Assembly (NCBI GenBank): GCA_019187495.1
Contig: JABAQN010000049.1
Coordinates: 31,513-95,512, forward strand
DNA from: Steroidobacteraceae bacterium
Lineage (GTDB): Bacteria > Pseudomonadota > Gammaproteobacteria > Steroidobacterales > Steroidobacteraceae
Reading direction: 5' to 3'
Length of the DNA: 64,000 nucleotides
Part shown: piece after piece, positions 27,614 through 41,911 of the stretch
Layout of the letters: each line of letters begins with the position of its first letter
How positions within the stretch are numbered: the first letter of the stretch is position 1
Notes under the pieces: model-generated
Seen by the model: the letters and a program-made list of their open reading frames with translations, nothing else
The model's database searches: none
Told to the model about the DNA's origin: nothing
Translations under genes and position numbers: made by a program

Positions 27614-27865
27614 ATGCGCAACGTGACGATCAGTCTCGACGATGACACCGCGGCCTGGGCACGCCGACTGGCAGCCGAGCGCGACACGAGCGTTTCGGCG
27701 CTGGTCGCCGAATTACTGGAGGAAAAGCGGCGTTCTTCGGACACCTATCAGGCCGCCATGCGCCGCTTCTTCGCGACCCGGCCGTCGAGGCCACTCACCA
27801 ATCCGGGCGATCGGTACCCGACCAAGGATGAACTGCATGACAGAACTGTGCTTCGTCGACGCTAA
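27614..27865 (+). CDS. vapB: Ribbon-helix-helix antitoxin (VapB-like)
   Basis: This is an 83-residue protein with an N-terminal ribbon-helix-helix DNA-binding domain (MRNVTISLDDDTAAWARRLAAERDTSVSALVAELLEEKRR) and a basic C-terminal tail that would wrap the toxin. CopG-type antitoxins of this form neutralise PIN-domain toxins and repress their own promoter. The palindrome at 27586-27602 is a likely operator. The gene overlaps vapC by 29 bases, so translation is coupled. It is divergent from glnA, with both sharing a 220-base regulatory region. Confidence 0.85.
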   Translation: MRNVTISLDDDTAAWARRLAAERDTSVSALVAELLEEKRRSSDTYQAAMRRFFATRPSRPLTNPGDRYPTKDELHDRTVLRRR

Positions 27866-28337
27866 CGTCTTCGTGTACTGGCGTGATCCGGCGGACACCG
27901 CCAAGCACGCGAGAGCCGGTGAATGGCTGGATCAGCTCTGGTCGAGCGGCACCGGACGCACGAGCACACAGGCGCTTTCGGAGTTCTACACGACGATCAC
28001 TCGCAAGGTTGCGCACCCGATACCCCGGCACGAGGCCTGGGACCACGTCGCGTCACTTCTCGCCTGGCGACCACAGGCGATCGACACGCCGGTCCTCGAA
28101 GGCGCGAGGCGTGTCGAAGATCGCTATCGCCTGCACTGGTGGGACAGCCTGATCGTCGCGGCCGCGGAGGCGCAGCACTGCGTGCTGCTCCTGTCCGAAG
28201 GCCTGCAGGATGGCGCGGTGTACGGCGCCGTCACGGTCCGCGACCCGTTTCGCCTGACCGTCGCAGAGGCGATCGCCACCTACGGGGAGGCGCCGAAGCC
28301 GCGCTATCGGAGGCGGCCCTCGGCGATGCGGGCGTAA
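27837..28337 (+). CDS. vapC: PIN-domain ribonuclease toxin (VapC-like)
   Basis: This is a 166-residue endoribonuclease toxin of the VapC family; known members cleave tRNAs or rRNA. The metal-binding acids are in place: Asp8 (CFVDANVFVYW), Glu49 (QALSEFYTTITRK) and Asp103 (HWWDSLIVAAA). A further acidic patch, LLSEGLQDGAVYG, is the common fourth motif. The ATG at 27837 overlaps the end of vapB; the longer frame starting in vapB is antitoxin sequence in another frame. The module appears intact. The RNA target is unknown. Confidence 0.9.
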   Translation: MTELCFVDANVFVYWRDPADTAKHARAGEWLDQLWSSGTGRTSTQALSEFYTTITRKVAHPIPRHEAWDHVASLLAWRPQAIDTPVLEGARRVEDRYRLHWWDSLIVAAAEAQHCVLLLSEGLQDGAVYGAVTVRDPFRLTVAEAIATYGEAPKPRYRRRPSAMRA

Positions 28338-28395
28338 TGGCCGGGGAATCGGTATCATCGGCCGCTTTTTCGCCCTGTCCCGGAGTTCCCGAAAC

Positions 28396-29415
28396 GTGGC
28401 CGGCATCACTGCCCCCGAGCGCACCCCGAACGCCGTTCGTTCCCTGGTCCAGGTCTCGATCGACCTGATCCTGCTCGGCGCTTGCATCGCCGGTGTGATC
28501 CTCGCGCCGCTGCCCGGAAAGATCGCCTGCGCGCTCGCGCTCGCCGTCGTGCTCGCGCGGCTCTTCGTGCTCGGGCACGACGCCTGCCATGGCAGCCTCT
28601 TCAGGAGCGGGAAGGCGAATGCGTGGATCGGCCGGCTCGTGTTCCTGCCGACGCTCACGACTTTCAGCCTCTGGCATGTCGGCCACAACATCGCGCACCA
28701 TGGCTTCGCGAACCTGAAGGGCCGCGACCAGGTGTGGGTGCCCTTCAGCCCCGAGGAATTTGCCGCACTGCCGAAGTGGCGGCAGCGCCTCGAGCGCCTC
28801 TACCGCTCGGTGTGGGGCTTCGGGCTCTACTATCTCGTCGAGCTGTGGTGGAACAAGCTCGTGTTTCCGTCGCGCAGGCACGTCGGTTCGCGCCGCAAGA
28901 TCTTCATCGCCGATTCACTGCTCGCGGTCACCTTCGGCGTCGGCTATCTCGCCTTCCTCATTGCGATCGCGTTCGTGACCGACCAGCCATGGTGGCTGCT
29001 CGCGCTGTTCGGCGGCGTGCTGCCGTTCCTGCTGTGGAACTACATCATGGGCACGGTGATCTTCGTGCACCACACGGGGCCCGAGATGGTGTGGTTCGAC
29101 AAGCGCACCGAGTGGCTGCGGCTGCGCAAGGTCGACGACCTGACGCGCGACGTGCATTTCCCGTTCCGGCTCGAGAAGTTGCTGCACGGGATCATGCTGC
29201 ACCGTGCGCACCACTACGACCCGTTCATCCCGAACTATCGCCTCAAGTCCGCGACGCAGCGCCTGATCGCGCACGGCGTTGCGAGCGCGAAGGCGACGGT
29301 CGCGGGCTGGAAGTACCTGCGGGAACTGTCGCGCCGCTGCGCGCTGTACGACTACCGCACCAAGGCGTGGCTCGCCTTCCCCGCGCGCGGCGCTACTGCG
29401 CCCGCGGCCGCGTGA
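28396..29415 (+). CDS. Membrane fatty-acid desaturase family protein
   Basis: This is an integral-membrane di-iron enzyme of the fatty-acid desaturase superfamily. The three histidine boxes are present: HDACHGS near residue 57, HVGHNIAHHG near 95, and HRAHHYDPFIP near 275, with an extra VFVHHTGPEM between. Four hydrophobic segments surround them. The length of 339 residues is normal. The start is GTG at 28396; the stretch before it is not informative. The substrate could be a membrane lipid acyl chain, but related proteins hydroxylate or desaturate other lipids. The 3' end overlaps the M19 dipeptidase gene tail-to-tail by 23 bases. Confidence 0.85.
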   Translation: MAGITAPERTPNAVRSLVQVSIDLILLGACIAGVILAPLPGKIACALALAVVLARLFVLGHDACHGSLFRSGKANAWIGRLVFLPTLTTFSLWHVGHNIAHHGFANLKGRDQVWVPFSPEEFAALPKWRQRLERLYRSVWGFGLYYLVELWWNKLVFPSRRHVGSRRKIFIADSLLAVTFGVGYLAFLIAIAFVTDQPWWLLALFGGVLPFLLWNYIMGTVIFVHHTGPEMVWFDKRTEWLRLRKVDDLTRDVHFPFRLEKLLHGIMLHRAHHYDPFIPNYRLKSATQRLIAHGVASAKATVAGWKYLRELSRRCALYDYRTKAWLAFPARGATAPAAA

Positions 29416-30532
29416 CCGCGTCGAACAGGCGCAGGAAATTCCCGCCGAGCACCTTCACCACGTCGCGTTCACTCATGCCGCGCGCGAGCAGCGCGGCGGC
29501 CAGCAACGGGAAGTCGGCGTACTCCGTCAGCACCGGCTTGTAGTTCGCGTCCATGTCGGTGCCGACGGCGACGTGATCGATGCCGACCGCATCGACCAGC
29601 GCCTGGATCTGCCCGACGAAGTCCGCGAGTGAGCGGCTGCCGATACCCGCGGGCCAGGCGCCGATGATGCCACCCGATCCGCTGACCAGCCGCGCATGCT
29701 CCACCGGGATGAGGCGCGGGGCCGGGTCGGGTCCATGCCGCAGGGCGCTGTGCGACAGCATCACCGGCACGCGCGATTCGGCCACCACGCCGGCACAGGT
29801 CGCCTGCGTCGCATGCGCGACGTCGATGATCATCCCGAGACGATTCATTTCGCGGACGACTTCGCGGCCGAAGCCGGTCAGGCTCTGGTGCACCGGCGCA
29901 ACTGTCTGCACGTCCCCGAGCCGGTTCACGTGATAGTGCACGAGTGTCACCGAACGCAATCCCGCCGCGTACGCCGCCGCGAGGCGCTCGAGGCGGCCCT
30001 CGAGGAAGTCGCCCCCTTCGCTGCAGAAGACCGCGGCGCGCTCGCCGGCGCGGTGCGCGGCGCGAATGTCGTCCGGCGTGAGGCCGGGCCTGACCAGCCG
30101 CGTATCGACCAGGCTTTGCAGGCGGGCGAACTGGCGATTGAAATCGCGCCACGCCTCGCCGGCCCCGAACTCGCGCGCCGCGCGCAGGCCACCGCCCTCG
30201 AGCGCGAGCAGCGGCAGGTCGGCGACGACCGCGAAGAGACTTGCCGTCACATGCGCGCGACGCATGTCGGCGATGCGATCGGCCTCGAAGCCGTCGCGCA
30301 TCAGGCGAATGAGGAGGCTGTCGGGTTTCGCGCCGACGAGGAACGAGCGTCCCGGATGGGCGTGGATGTCGATCACCGGATGCTCTGCGACGAGTGCCGC
30401 GCCGCGCGCGAGGAATTCGTCGGCGATCCGCATTCCGAGGGGCGGCTTGCGGCCACGCCACCACCAGGCACCACCCGCCGCGGCCACCGCGACGCCGCCC
30501 GCAACGAGGCCACGACGTGTCAGCCTACGCAT
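29393..30532 (-). CDS. M19 family membrane dipeptidase, Tat-exported
   Basis: This is a zinc dipeptidase of the renal-dipeptidase family, which hydrolyses dipeptides, including D-amino-acid and N-acylated ones in bacteria. The 379-residue product has a twin-arginine signal (RRLTRRGLVAGGVAVAAAGG), the first metal motif VIDIHAHPGR, the bridging-Glu region CSEGGDFLEG, YHVNRLGD, VMLSHSALRH, and DHVAVGTDMD. The ATG at 30532 overlaps the GntR-family stop by 8 bases, so regulator and enzyme are one operon. It faces the TonB receptor and acylase genes, which suggests shared substrate processing. That link is inference. Confidence 0.88.
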   Translation of the reverse strand: MRRLTRRGLVAGGVAVAAAGGAWWWRGRKPPLGMRIADEFLARGAALVAEHPVIDIHAHPGRSFLVGAKPDSLLIRLMRDGFEADRIADMRRAHVTASLFAVVADLPLLALEGGGLRAAREFGAGEAWRDFNRQFARLQSLVDTRLVRPGLTPDDIRAAHRAGERAAVFCSEGGDFLEGRLERLAAAYAAGLRSVTLVHYHVNRLGDVQTVAPVHQSLTGFGREVVREMNRLGMIIDVAHATQATCAGVVAESRVPVMLSHSALRHGPDPAPRLIPVEHARLVSGSGGIIGAWPAGIGSRSLADFVGQIQALVDAVGIDHVAVGTDMDANYKPVLTEYADFPLLAAALLARGMSERDVVKVLGGNFLRLFDAVTRPRAQ

Positions 30533-31283
30533 GCGCCACCGCGCGGTGCGCGGCGCCGCACACTTGCGCGAGGTAGTCGATATGCGCCTCGAGCGCCCGC
30601 TGCGCCGCGCGCGGGTCACGCGCGACGAGTGCTTCGACGATGCGCCGATGGTTGCGCAGCAGCCGCGCGACCGAGCCGGCCCCGGTCACGCGTCGCCGCG
30701 TCGCCGCGCCCAGTGCATCGAGGCTCTGCACCGCGCGCGTCAGGACCGGATTGCCGACGGCGTCTCCGATGATCGCGCGAAACTGCGCCGCGAGCGCATC
30801 GAGCTCGTGGATATCCGGCTTGCCGCGACGCGAGCGGGCGATGAGGTCCCCGAGTTCGTCGAGGTTCGCCTCGAGCCGGCGGATCGTGCCCGCGTCGATG
30901 TGGCGCGCGACGAACGCGAGCAGCGCGCCTTCGATGACCCGGCGAGCCTCGAAGATCGCGTCGAGCCCGAGGCGATCGGCATCGATGAACGGATACGCCG
31001 GTCCGAGCAGCGCATCGGGCCCGGGTTCGTTGACGAACACGCCGCCGCCGTGGCGGATATCGAGCACGCCGAGGAGTTGCAGCGCACGCAGCGCCTCGCG
31101 CAGGGTCGGCCGGCCCACACCGAGGTCGGCAGCCAGCGCGCGTTCCGCGGGCAGGCGGTCGCCGGGCTTCAGCTGGCCGGCCCGCACGAGCCCGAGGAGT
31201 TGCCGGACGATCTGCTCCGGCAGCGCCTCACGCTTGATGACGGACGCGATGATCGGCGCGATGTCGGAGGCCTTCTGCTTCAT
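30525..31283 (-). CDS. FadR/GntR-family transcriptional regulator
   Basis: This is a 252-residue regulator with an N-terminal winged helix-turn-helix (about 20-90; LPEQIVRQLLGLVRAGQLKPGDRLPAERALAADLGVGRPTLREALRALQ, the GntR signature). A C-terminal FCD ligand-binding domain follows (about 105-235) with acidic and histidine residues that may bind a metal and a carboxylate ligand. It is the first gene of an operon with the M19 dipeptidase. It is divergent from the TonB receptor, and a FadR-type operator sits between them on the receptor's -10, so it probably represses the receptor/acylase unit and itself until an inducer binds. Confidence 0.9.
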   Translation of the reverse strand: MKQKASDIAPIIASVIKREALPEQIVRQLLGLVRAGQLKPGDRLPAERALAADLGVGRPTLREALRALQLLGVLDIRHGGGVFVNEPGPDALLGPAYPFIDADRLGLDAIFEARRVIEGALLAFVARHIDAGTIRRLEANLDELGDLIARSRRGKPDIHELDALAAQFRAIIGDAVGNPVLTRAVQSLDALGAATRRRVTGAGSVARLLRNHRRIVEALVARDPRAAQRALEAHIDYLAQVCGAAHRAVAHA

Positions 31284-31296
31284 GTAACGCCCGCCG

Positions 31297-31325
31297 TTGA
31301 CGCACCGGGCAACTGGTCATACCAT
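31297..31325 (+). promoter_or_regulatory. Predicted promoter of the TonB receptor gene
   Basis: TTGACG (-35, 31297-31302), a 17-base spacer and TACCAT (-10, 31320-31325) form a sigma70-type promoter with a start expected near 31332, giving a leader of about 28 bases before the ATG. Confidence 0.6.
31314..31324. promoter_or_regulatory. FadR/GntR-type operator over the receptor promoter
   Basis: TGGTCATACCA fits the TGGT-N3-ACCA dyad used by FCD-type GntR regulators. It covers the spacer end and -10 element of the receptor promoter, where a bound repressor would block polymerase. The divergent gene encodes such a regulator. Confidence 0.65.
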
Positions 31326-31359
31326 TTTTCCATTCTAATCAGGGGCGGGGAGTGCGGCA

Positions 31360-33693
31360 ATGATGCGCGGAAATTCGTACGGCGGTGTCGCCGTCGCGGC
31401 GGTGTTTTGCATGGCGCCAATGCATGTCGGCGCGCAGGAGGAGGGCTTCGCCATCGACGAGGTCGTCGTGACCGCGCAGAAGCGCACCGAGCGGCTGGTC
31501 GACGTGCCGGTCGCCATTTCCGTGTTCAGCGCGAACTCCATCGAGCAGACGGGCGTACGTGAACTGAAGGAGATCTCGGGCTACATCCCGAACATGCAGA
31601 TTTCCAAGGGCAACGACTTCCGCTCGACCGTCACGATCCGCGGCGTCGGCGCACAGAGCCGCAATATCGGTTTCGACTCCCGCGTCGGCGTGTACATCGA
31701 CGGTGTGTACGTCGGCCAGTCGCCGGCCATCAACCAGGAATTGCTGAACCTCGAACGCGTCGAGGTGCTGCGCGGGCCGCAGGGCACGCTGTTCGGCAAG
31801 AATACGGTCGCGGGCGCGATCAACCTGATCACGAAGAAGCCGGATGGCGAACTGCACGGCTCGACGAGCATCGACGTCGGCCGGTTCGACTACCGCGAAA
31901 TCAGGGGCTACGTGAACCTGCCGCTCGGCGACACCGTCAGCACCGCGTTCACGGTGTCGAAGACGGACCGCGACGGCTACGTGCGCAACATCGTGACCGG
32001 CAATGACCTGAACGAGCGCGACGTGTGGGCGTACCGCGCGCAGCTTCGCATCCAGCCGAACGACCGCTTCGAGATCAACGCATCGTTCGACGGGTTGAAC
32101 AGCAACGGGCGCATCCTCGTCGGCGATCCGGTCACCGACATGCTGGCCATGCGGCCGGTGCAGGTCGCGCCGAAGATGGGCGAAGTCGCCTTCAGCTTCG
32201 ATCCGTCCGACAAGCGCGACATCTACGGCGGCAGCCTCGACCTCGCCTACGAGCTGAACGGCGGCAACACGCTGAAGAGCATCACGGGTTATCGCACGAC
32301 CGACGCCGTGTACAGCAACGCGACCGATTACTCGCCGGTGGACATCGTCTCGATCGAATACCAGGACAAGTACGACGTGCTGTCGCAGGAGCTGCAGTTC
32401 ATTTCGTCGACCGATCATGCCTTCAGCTATACCGCCGGCCTCTACTACTACCACCAGAAGGCAAAGACCAACCGCGACGTCGTCCTGGGCCGCGATTTCG
32501 TGAACTATTTCATCGGGCCGCTGTACGCGTCGGGCGCACTGACCCCGCCGCTCCCCCCGCCGCCGGCGCTGCCGAATGCGCTCGTGTCGCAGCTGATCGG
32601 CTTCGGCCCGCCGCTGTCCAAGGTCTTCAATCGCGGCGAAGTGATCACCGAAAGCTATGCGGCCTATTTCAACGGCGCCTACCAGCTGACCGGGCGCCTG
32701 AAACTCGGCGTCGGCGTCCGCTGGTCCACCGAGAAGAAGGACGTCGACTGGCTGCTCGATGGCCGCAATTCCGGCATTTTCCGCATCGGCTCCACCGGCC
32801 CGAACCCGATGAATCCGACGCCGATGATCAATGACCGCACCGACAACTTCGTGGCGCCGGCCGCTAGCCTGTCGTACGCGCTCACGAAAGCGTCGAACGC
32901 CTACCTGCGCTATGCCGCCGGCTACAAGAGCGGCGGCTTCAACCTCGACTACATCAACGCGGCCGAGCTCGCGGCGAACCAGGGCCTCGAGTTCGACAAG
33001 GAAACGGTCGACAGCTTCGAGCTGGGGCTCAAGGGCAACTACCTCGACGGGCGCCTCGCGCTGAACCTCGCCGCGTTCATCGCCAACTACGACGATTACC
33101 AGGTCAACCAGTTCGTCGACCTCGGGGGCGGTCGCACTTCGATCCGGATCAACAACGCCGCGAAGGTCGAGACCACCGGTTTCGAGGCGGAATCGACCTT
33201 CCGCGTCACGGAAGACTTCACGCTGCAGGCGTCGGTCGGACTGCTGAAGGCGGAGTTCGACAGCTTCCCGGGCGGCGGGACGGCCGGCGCGGATGTCTCG
33301 GGCAACGAACTGCCGAACGCGCCGAAGCTGACCTATGCCGCCGGTGCGACCTGGTACCGGCACCTGCCGGCGTGGCAGTCCACACTGCTGCTGCGCGGCG
33401 ACGTGACCCACACGAGCGCCGTCTACACGACGGCCGACAATGCGACCACGACGCCGTACAACAGCGCCTACCCCGGCACGATTCCGTTCGGCAGGCTGAA
33501 GGCGCGGACCGAGCTCAACGCGCGCGTCGGCCTCATGTCGGACGGCGAGACCTGGGAAGTCTACGCGTGGGGCCACAATCTCACCGACGAGACCGACCCC
33601 GTGGACGAGTTGCGCGACTTCTTCGGCACGATCGCCAAGCTCCCGGGCATGCCGCGCACCTATGGCGTGAAGTTCGTCTGGAATTTCCACTGA
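31360..33693 (+). CDS. TonB-dependent outer-membrane receptor
   Basis: This is an outer-membrane beta-barrel that imports a large or scarce substrate with energy from TonB. The 777-residue protein has a signal peptide (residues 1-26, ending VGAQ), then the TonB box region IDEVVVTAQKR. The plug domain follows (DVPVAISVFSANSIEQTGVRELKEISGYIPN and VRGPQGTLFGKNTVAGAINLITKKP-like segment near 130-150), then a barrel ending in TYGVKFVWNFH with the terminal aromatic residue. It belongs to the iron-complex-receptor-like group used for many non-iron substrates. Neighbouring acylase and dipeptidase suggest an acylated amide or peptide substrate (inference). Confidence 0.92.
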   Translation: MMRGNSYGGVAVAAVFCMAPMHVGAQEEGFAIDEVVVTAQKRTERLVDVPVAISVFSANSIEQTGVRELKEISGYIPNMQISKGNDFRSTVTIRGVGAQSRNIGFDSRVGVYIDGVYVGQSPAINQELLNLERVEVLRGPQGTLFGKNTVAGAINLITKKPDGELHGSTSIDVGRFDYREIRGYVNLPLGDTVSTAFTVSKTDRDGYVRNIVTGNDLNERDVWAYRAQLRIQPNDRFEINASFDGLNSNGRILVGDPVTDMLAMRPVQVAPKMGEVAFSFDPSDKRDIYGGSLDLAYELNGGNTLKSITGYRTTDAVYSNATDYSPVDIVSIEYQDKYDVLSQELQFISSTDHAFSYTAGLYYYHQKAKTNRDVVLGRDFVNYFIGPLYASGALTPPLPPPPALPNALVSQLIGFGPPLSKVFNRGEVITESYAAYFNGAYQLTGRLKLGVGVRWSTEKKDVDWLLDGRNSGIFRIGSTGPNPMNPTPMINDRTDNFVAPAASLSYALTKASNAYLRYAAGYKSGGFNLDYINAAELAANQGLEFDKETVDSFELGLKGNYLDGRLALNLAAFIANYDDYQVNQFVDLGGGRTSIRINNAAKVETTGFEAESTFRVTEDFTLQASVGLLKAEFDSFPGGGTAGADVSGNELPNAPKLTYAAGATWYRHLPAWQSTLLLRGDVTHTSAVYTTADNATTTPYNSAYPGTIPFGRLKARTELNARVGLMSDGETWEVYAWGHNLTDETDPVDELRDFFGTIAKLPGMPRTYGVKFVWNFH

Positions 33694-33709
33694 GACCGGC
33701 GGGCCGATC

Positions 33710-36076
33710 GTGGTGATCCGCTCCCCGATTCGCGGCCTCACGATCGGCGCAGCCGTCCTCGCGACCCTGGTCGCCGGCTGCGCCGCGCTCCGCCCGCCGG
33801 TCCGCAGCGTCTCGATCCAGCGCACCGCACACGGGATCGCGCACATCGAGGCGCCGGACCACGAATCCCTGGCCTTCGGGGTGGCCTACGCCTACGCAGA
33901 AGACAACTTCTGCCAGAGCGCCGACCAGCTGGTCACCATCCGCGGCGAGCGGTCGCGTTACTTCGGGCCCGACGCGAAGGCGCTGCTCGGCCTGCGCGAG
34001 CTGCAAAACGACGAGATCGACATCTTCGTCCGCAGCCACATGGACGACGCGGCGCTCGCGGCCGCGCTGCGCGCGGCGAGCCCCGGCACCCGCGCCCTCT
34101 ATCGCGGCTACATCAAAGGTTTCAACCGCTACCTGCACGATCACGCGGGCCGCCTGCCGCGCGCCTGCAACGGCGCACCCTGGGTGAGGCCGATGTCGGA
34201 AGCGGATTACCTGCGCCTGCAGGAACTCCTGATGGTGCAGCTCGGCGTCGCGCTGCACGCCGACGCGATCGCCGGCGCGAGTCCGCCCGCCGCCGGTGAA
34301 CCGGTCGCGGCCGCGCCCGGCGTGCAGGAAGCCGTGGCGGCGCTGCAGCGTTTCCATGCGAACGAGCCGCTGCTCGGTTCGAACGGCTGGGCCTTCGGCT
34401 CGAAGGTCACCCGCAATGGCCGCGGCGTACTGCTCGGCAATCCCCATTTTCCGTGGCAGGGCGTCAACCGCTTCTGGGAAGTGCACCTGACCATTCCGGG
34501 TGAGCTCGACGTGATGGGCGCCGCCATCGGCCACAGTCCCCTGGTGCAGATCGGCTTCAACCACGACGTCGCATGGACGCACACGGTGTCGACCGGCCGG
34601 CGCTTCACGCTGTTCGAGCTCGCGCTCGCGAAGGATGATCCGCGCAGCTACGTGCTCGACGGCAGCATCGTGCCGATGACCGCGCAGCGCGTGAGCTACG
34701 AAGTGGTCGATGCACAGGGCAAGGTCACGACGCGCGAGCACACGGTCTGGCGGACGCGCTTCGGCCCGATCGTCGAGGCACCGAAGGCGGGTCTCGCGTG
34801 GAACCGTACGCACGCCTACGCGCTGCGGGATGCCAATTCGCTCAACCTGCGCGCGCTGGACATCTGGCTCGGCTTCAGCCGCGCGAGGAACGTCCGCGAC
34901 ATGCGCGCGGCGCTCGCCGGCCTCGGCATGCCGTGGGTCAACACGATCGCGGCCGACCGCGCGGGCCACGCGATGTATGCCGACGTGAGCGTCGTGCCGG
35001 ATGTCGACGCGGCGCAGCTGCAGCGCTGCGCGCCCTCGAAGGAAGCCGCGGCGCTTTTCACGGCCGCCCGGATCGTCGTGCTCGACGGGTCGCGCAGCGA
35101 TTGCGACTGGCAGCGCGACCGCCATTCGCCGGTGCCGGGCTGGCTGCCGATCGAGCGCATGCCGGTCGCCGTGCGCCGCGACTGGGTGCAGAACAGCAAT
35201 GACAGCTTCTGGATGAGCAATCCCGCCATCGACTGGCCGGCGTTTTCGCCGCTGATCGGCGAGATCCGACATCCGCAGAGCCTGCGCACGCGCTCCGGGC
35301 TGCACGAGATCCGGCAGCGGATTGCAGGCACCGATGACATCGCCGCCGATACGAAAGTGGGGATAGCCGATCTGCAGGCGATGCTGTTCGGGAACCGCAA
35401 CCATGCCGCCTACCTCGTGCTCGACGACTTCCTGCCGGTCTGTCGCGAGGCGACGGACGAGGCGCTGCGCGCCGGCTGCGCCGTGCTCACGGCCTGGGAT
35501 CGACGCGACAATCTCGACTCGCGCGGCGAACAGGTTTTCCGTGAGTGGTGGCGCGCGGCACGGAAAATCGACGGCGTGTGGCGCCGCCCCTTCGATCCGG
35601 CCAACCCGATGGATACCCCCGCGGGCCTCGCCACCGACGATGCGCGTGTTCGCACGGAGCTCCTGCGGGCGCTCGCGAAGGCGATCGAGACGGTTCGCGC
35701 CGCCGGCTTCGCGCTCGATGCTCCGCTCGGTGAGGTACAGGTCTACACCACGAAGCACGGCCCCGTTGGCCTGCACGGCGGACCGGAATTCGAGGGCGTG
35801 CTGAACAAGGTCGAAGCAGCGGGGCCGGACACGCTCGCATCCGGTGGTTACCGGATCGACTTCGGCAGCAGCTACATCCAGACGGTGACCTTCGACGATC
35901 GCGGCCCGGTCGCCGAGGCGATCATGGTGTACGGGCAGTCATCGGACCCGGATTCGCCGCTCTCCTTCGACCAGCTGCCGCTCTACACCGGCAAGCGCTG
36001 GATGCGCCTGCCGTTCCATGCCGAAGATGTCGCGCGCGAGCGCGTGGGTGATGTGCAGCACCTGACGCTCGATTAG
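33710..36076 (+). CDS. Penicillin acylase family N-terminal-nucleophile hydrolase (lipoprotein)
   Basis: This is an amidase of the penicillin G acylase/acyl-homoserine-lactone acylase family, which removes acyl chains from amides. It is made as a precursor that cuts itself. The mature beta chain should begin at Ser224 in LLGSNGWAFGSK, the catalytic residue, with GNPHFPWQGVNRFWEVHLTIPG and GFNHDVAWTHTVS after it. A lipobox (LVAGC, Cys24) predicts a lipid-anchored envelope enzyme. It is 788 residues long with a GTG start at 33710, 16 bases after the receptor stop, so the two are co-transcribed. Possible substrates are acyl-homoserine lactones, lipopeptides or other N-acyl amides. Confidence 0.9.
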   Translation: MVIRSPIRGLTIGAAVLATLVAGCAALRPPVRSVSIQRTAHGIAHIEAPDHESLAFGVAYAYAEDNFCQSADQLVTIRGERSRYFGPDAKALLGLRELQNDEIDIFVRSHMDDAALAAALRAASPGTRALYRGYIKGFNRYLHDHAGRLPRACNGAPWVRPMSEADYLRLQELLMVQLGVALHADAIAGASPPAAGEPVAAAPGVQEAVAALQRFHANEPLLGSNGWAFGSKVTRNGRGVLLGNPHFPWQGVNRFWEVHLTIPGELDVMGAAIGHSPLVQIGFNHDVAWTHTVSTGRRFTLFELALAKDDPRSYVLDGSIVPMTAQRVSYEVVDAQGKVTTREHTVWRTRFGPIVEAPKAGLAWNRTHAYALRDANSLNLRALDIWLGFSRARNVRDMRAALAGLGMPWVNTIAADRAGHAMYADVSVVPDVDAAQLQRCAPSKEAAALFTAARIVVLDGSRSDCDWQRDRHSPVPGWLPIERMPVAVRRDWVQNSNDSFWMSNPAIDWPAFSPLIGEIRHPQSLRTRSGLHEIRQRIAGTDDIAADTKVGIADLQAMLFGNRNHAAYLVLDDFLPVCREATDEALRAGCAVLTAWDRRDNLDSRGEQVFREWWRAARKIDGVWRRPFDPANPMDTPAGLATDDARVRTELLRALAKAIETVRAAGFALDAPLGEVQVYTTKHGPVGLHGGPEFEGVLNKVEAAGPDTLASGGYRIDFGSSYIQTVTFDDRGPVAEAIMVYGQSSDPDSPLSFDQLPLYTGKRWMRLPFHAEDVARERVGDVQHLTLD

Positions 36077-36107
36077 GCTCGCGCCCGCGCATTCGCGCGC
36101 GGCGCCC

Positions 36108-41203
<5,096 letters not shown>

Positions 41204-41911
41204 CGCTCGCCGCCGTCTGGCCGAAGAGGACCTTGCGTTCCTCGGCGGTCATCGTCCTGCGATAGCTGTCACCCTCGCCGCGCGCGTATGCGCGCTGCGT
41301 CGCCGGGCGCGCCTTCACGGCATCGAGCCAGCGCGCGAGCGACGGAAAATCCGCGAACGACTGCTGCAACCGGTCACCGATGCTCGCCCACGGGTAGATC
41401 GCCATGTCGGCGATCGAGTATTCCTCGCCCGCGACGAACCGGTGTTTCGCGAGCTGCCGGTCGAGCACGCCGAAGAGGCGGTTCACCTCGTTGCGATAAC
41501 GGGCCTGCGCGTAGGGAACCTGCTCGGGGGCGTAGTTCAGGAAGTGCCCCGCCTGGCCCGACATCGGCCCGAGCCCCGCCATCTGCCAGAAGAGCCACTC
41601 GAGCACCGTCTTGCGTCCGCGCAGGTCGTGCGGCAGGAAACGCCCCGTCTTCTCGGCAAGGTAGAGGAGAATCGCGCCCGATTCGAAGATGCCGATCGGC
41701 TCGCCGCCATCCGCCGGCGCGGGGTCGACGATCGCAGGCATCCGGTTGTTCGGCGACAGCGCGAGGAATTCCGCCTTGAACTGGTCGCCGGCGCCGATGT
41801 CGACCGGGATGATCCGGTAGGGCAGCGCCGCTTCTTCGAGGAACAGCGTGATCTTGTGCCCGTTCGGAGTGGGCCAGTAATAAAGTTCGATCATGGTGAA
41901 TCCGATGATAA

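Noticed and set aside
31339..33846. 835-codon open frame on the minus strand opposite the TonB receptor
   Set aside because: It is an antisense shadow of a well-supported gene; its composition (many Arg, Asp, His, Val) is that of reversed GC-rich coding DNA and it has no family features.
33581..35776. 731-codon minus-strand frame opposite the acylase
   Set aside because: Antisense to a gene with a clear catalytic serine and lipobox; no recognisable domain in the antisense product.
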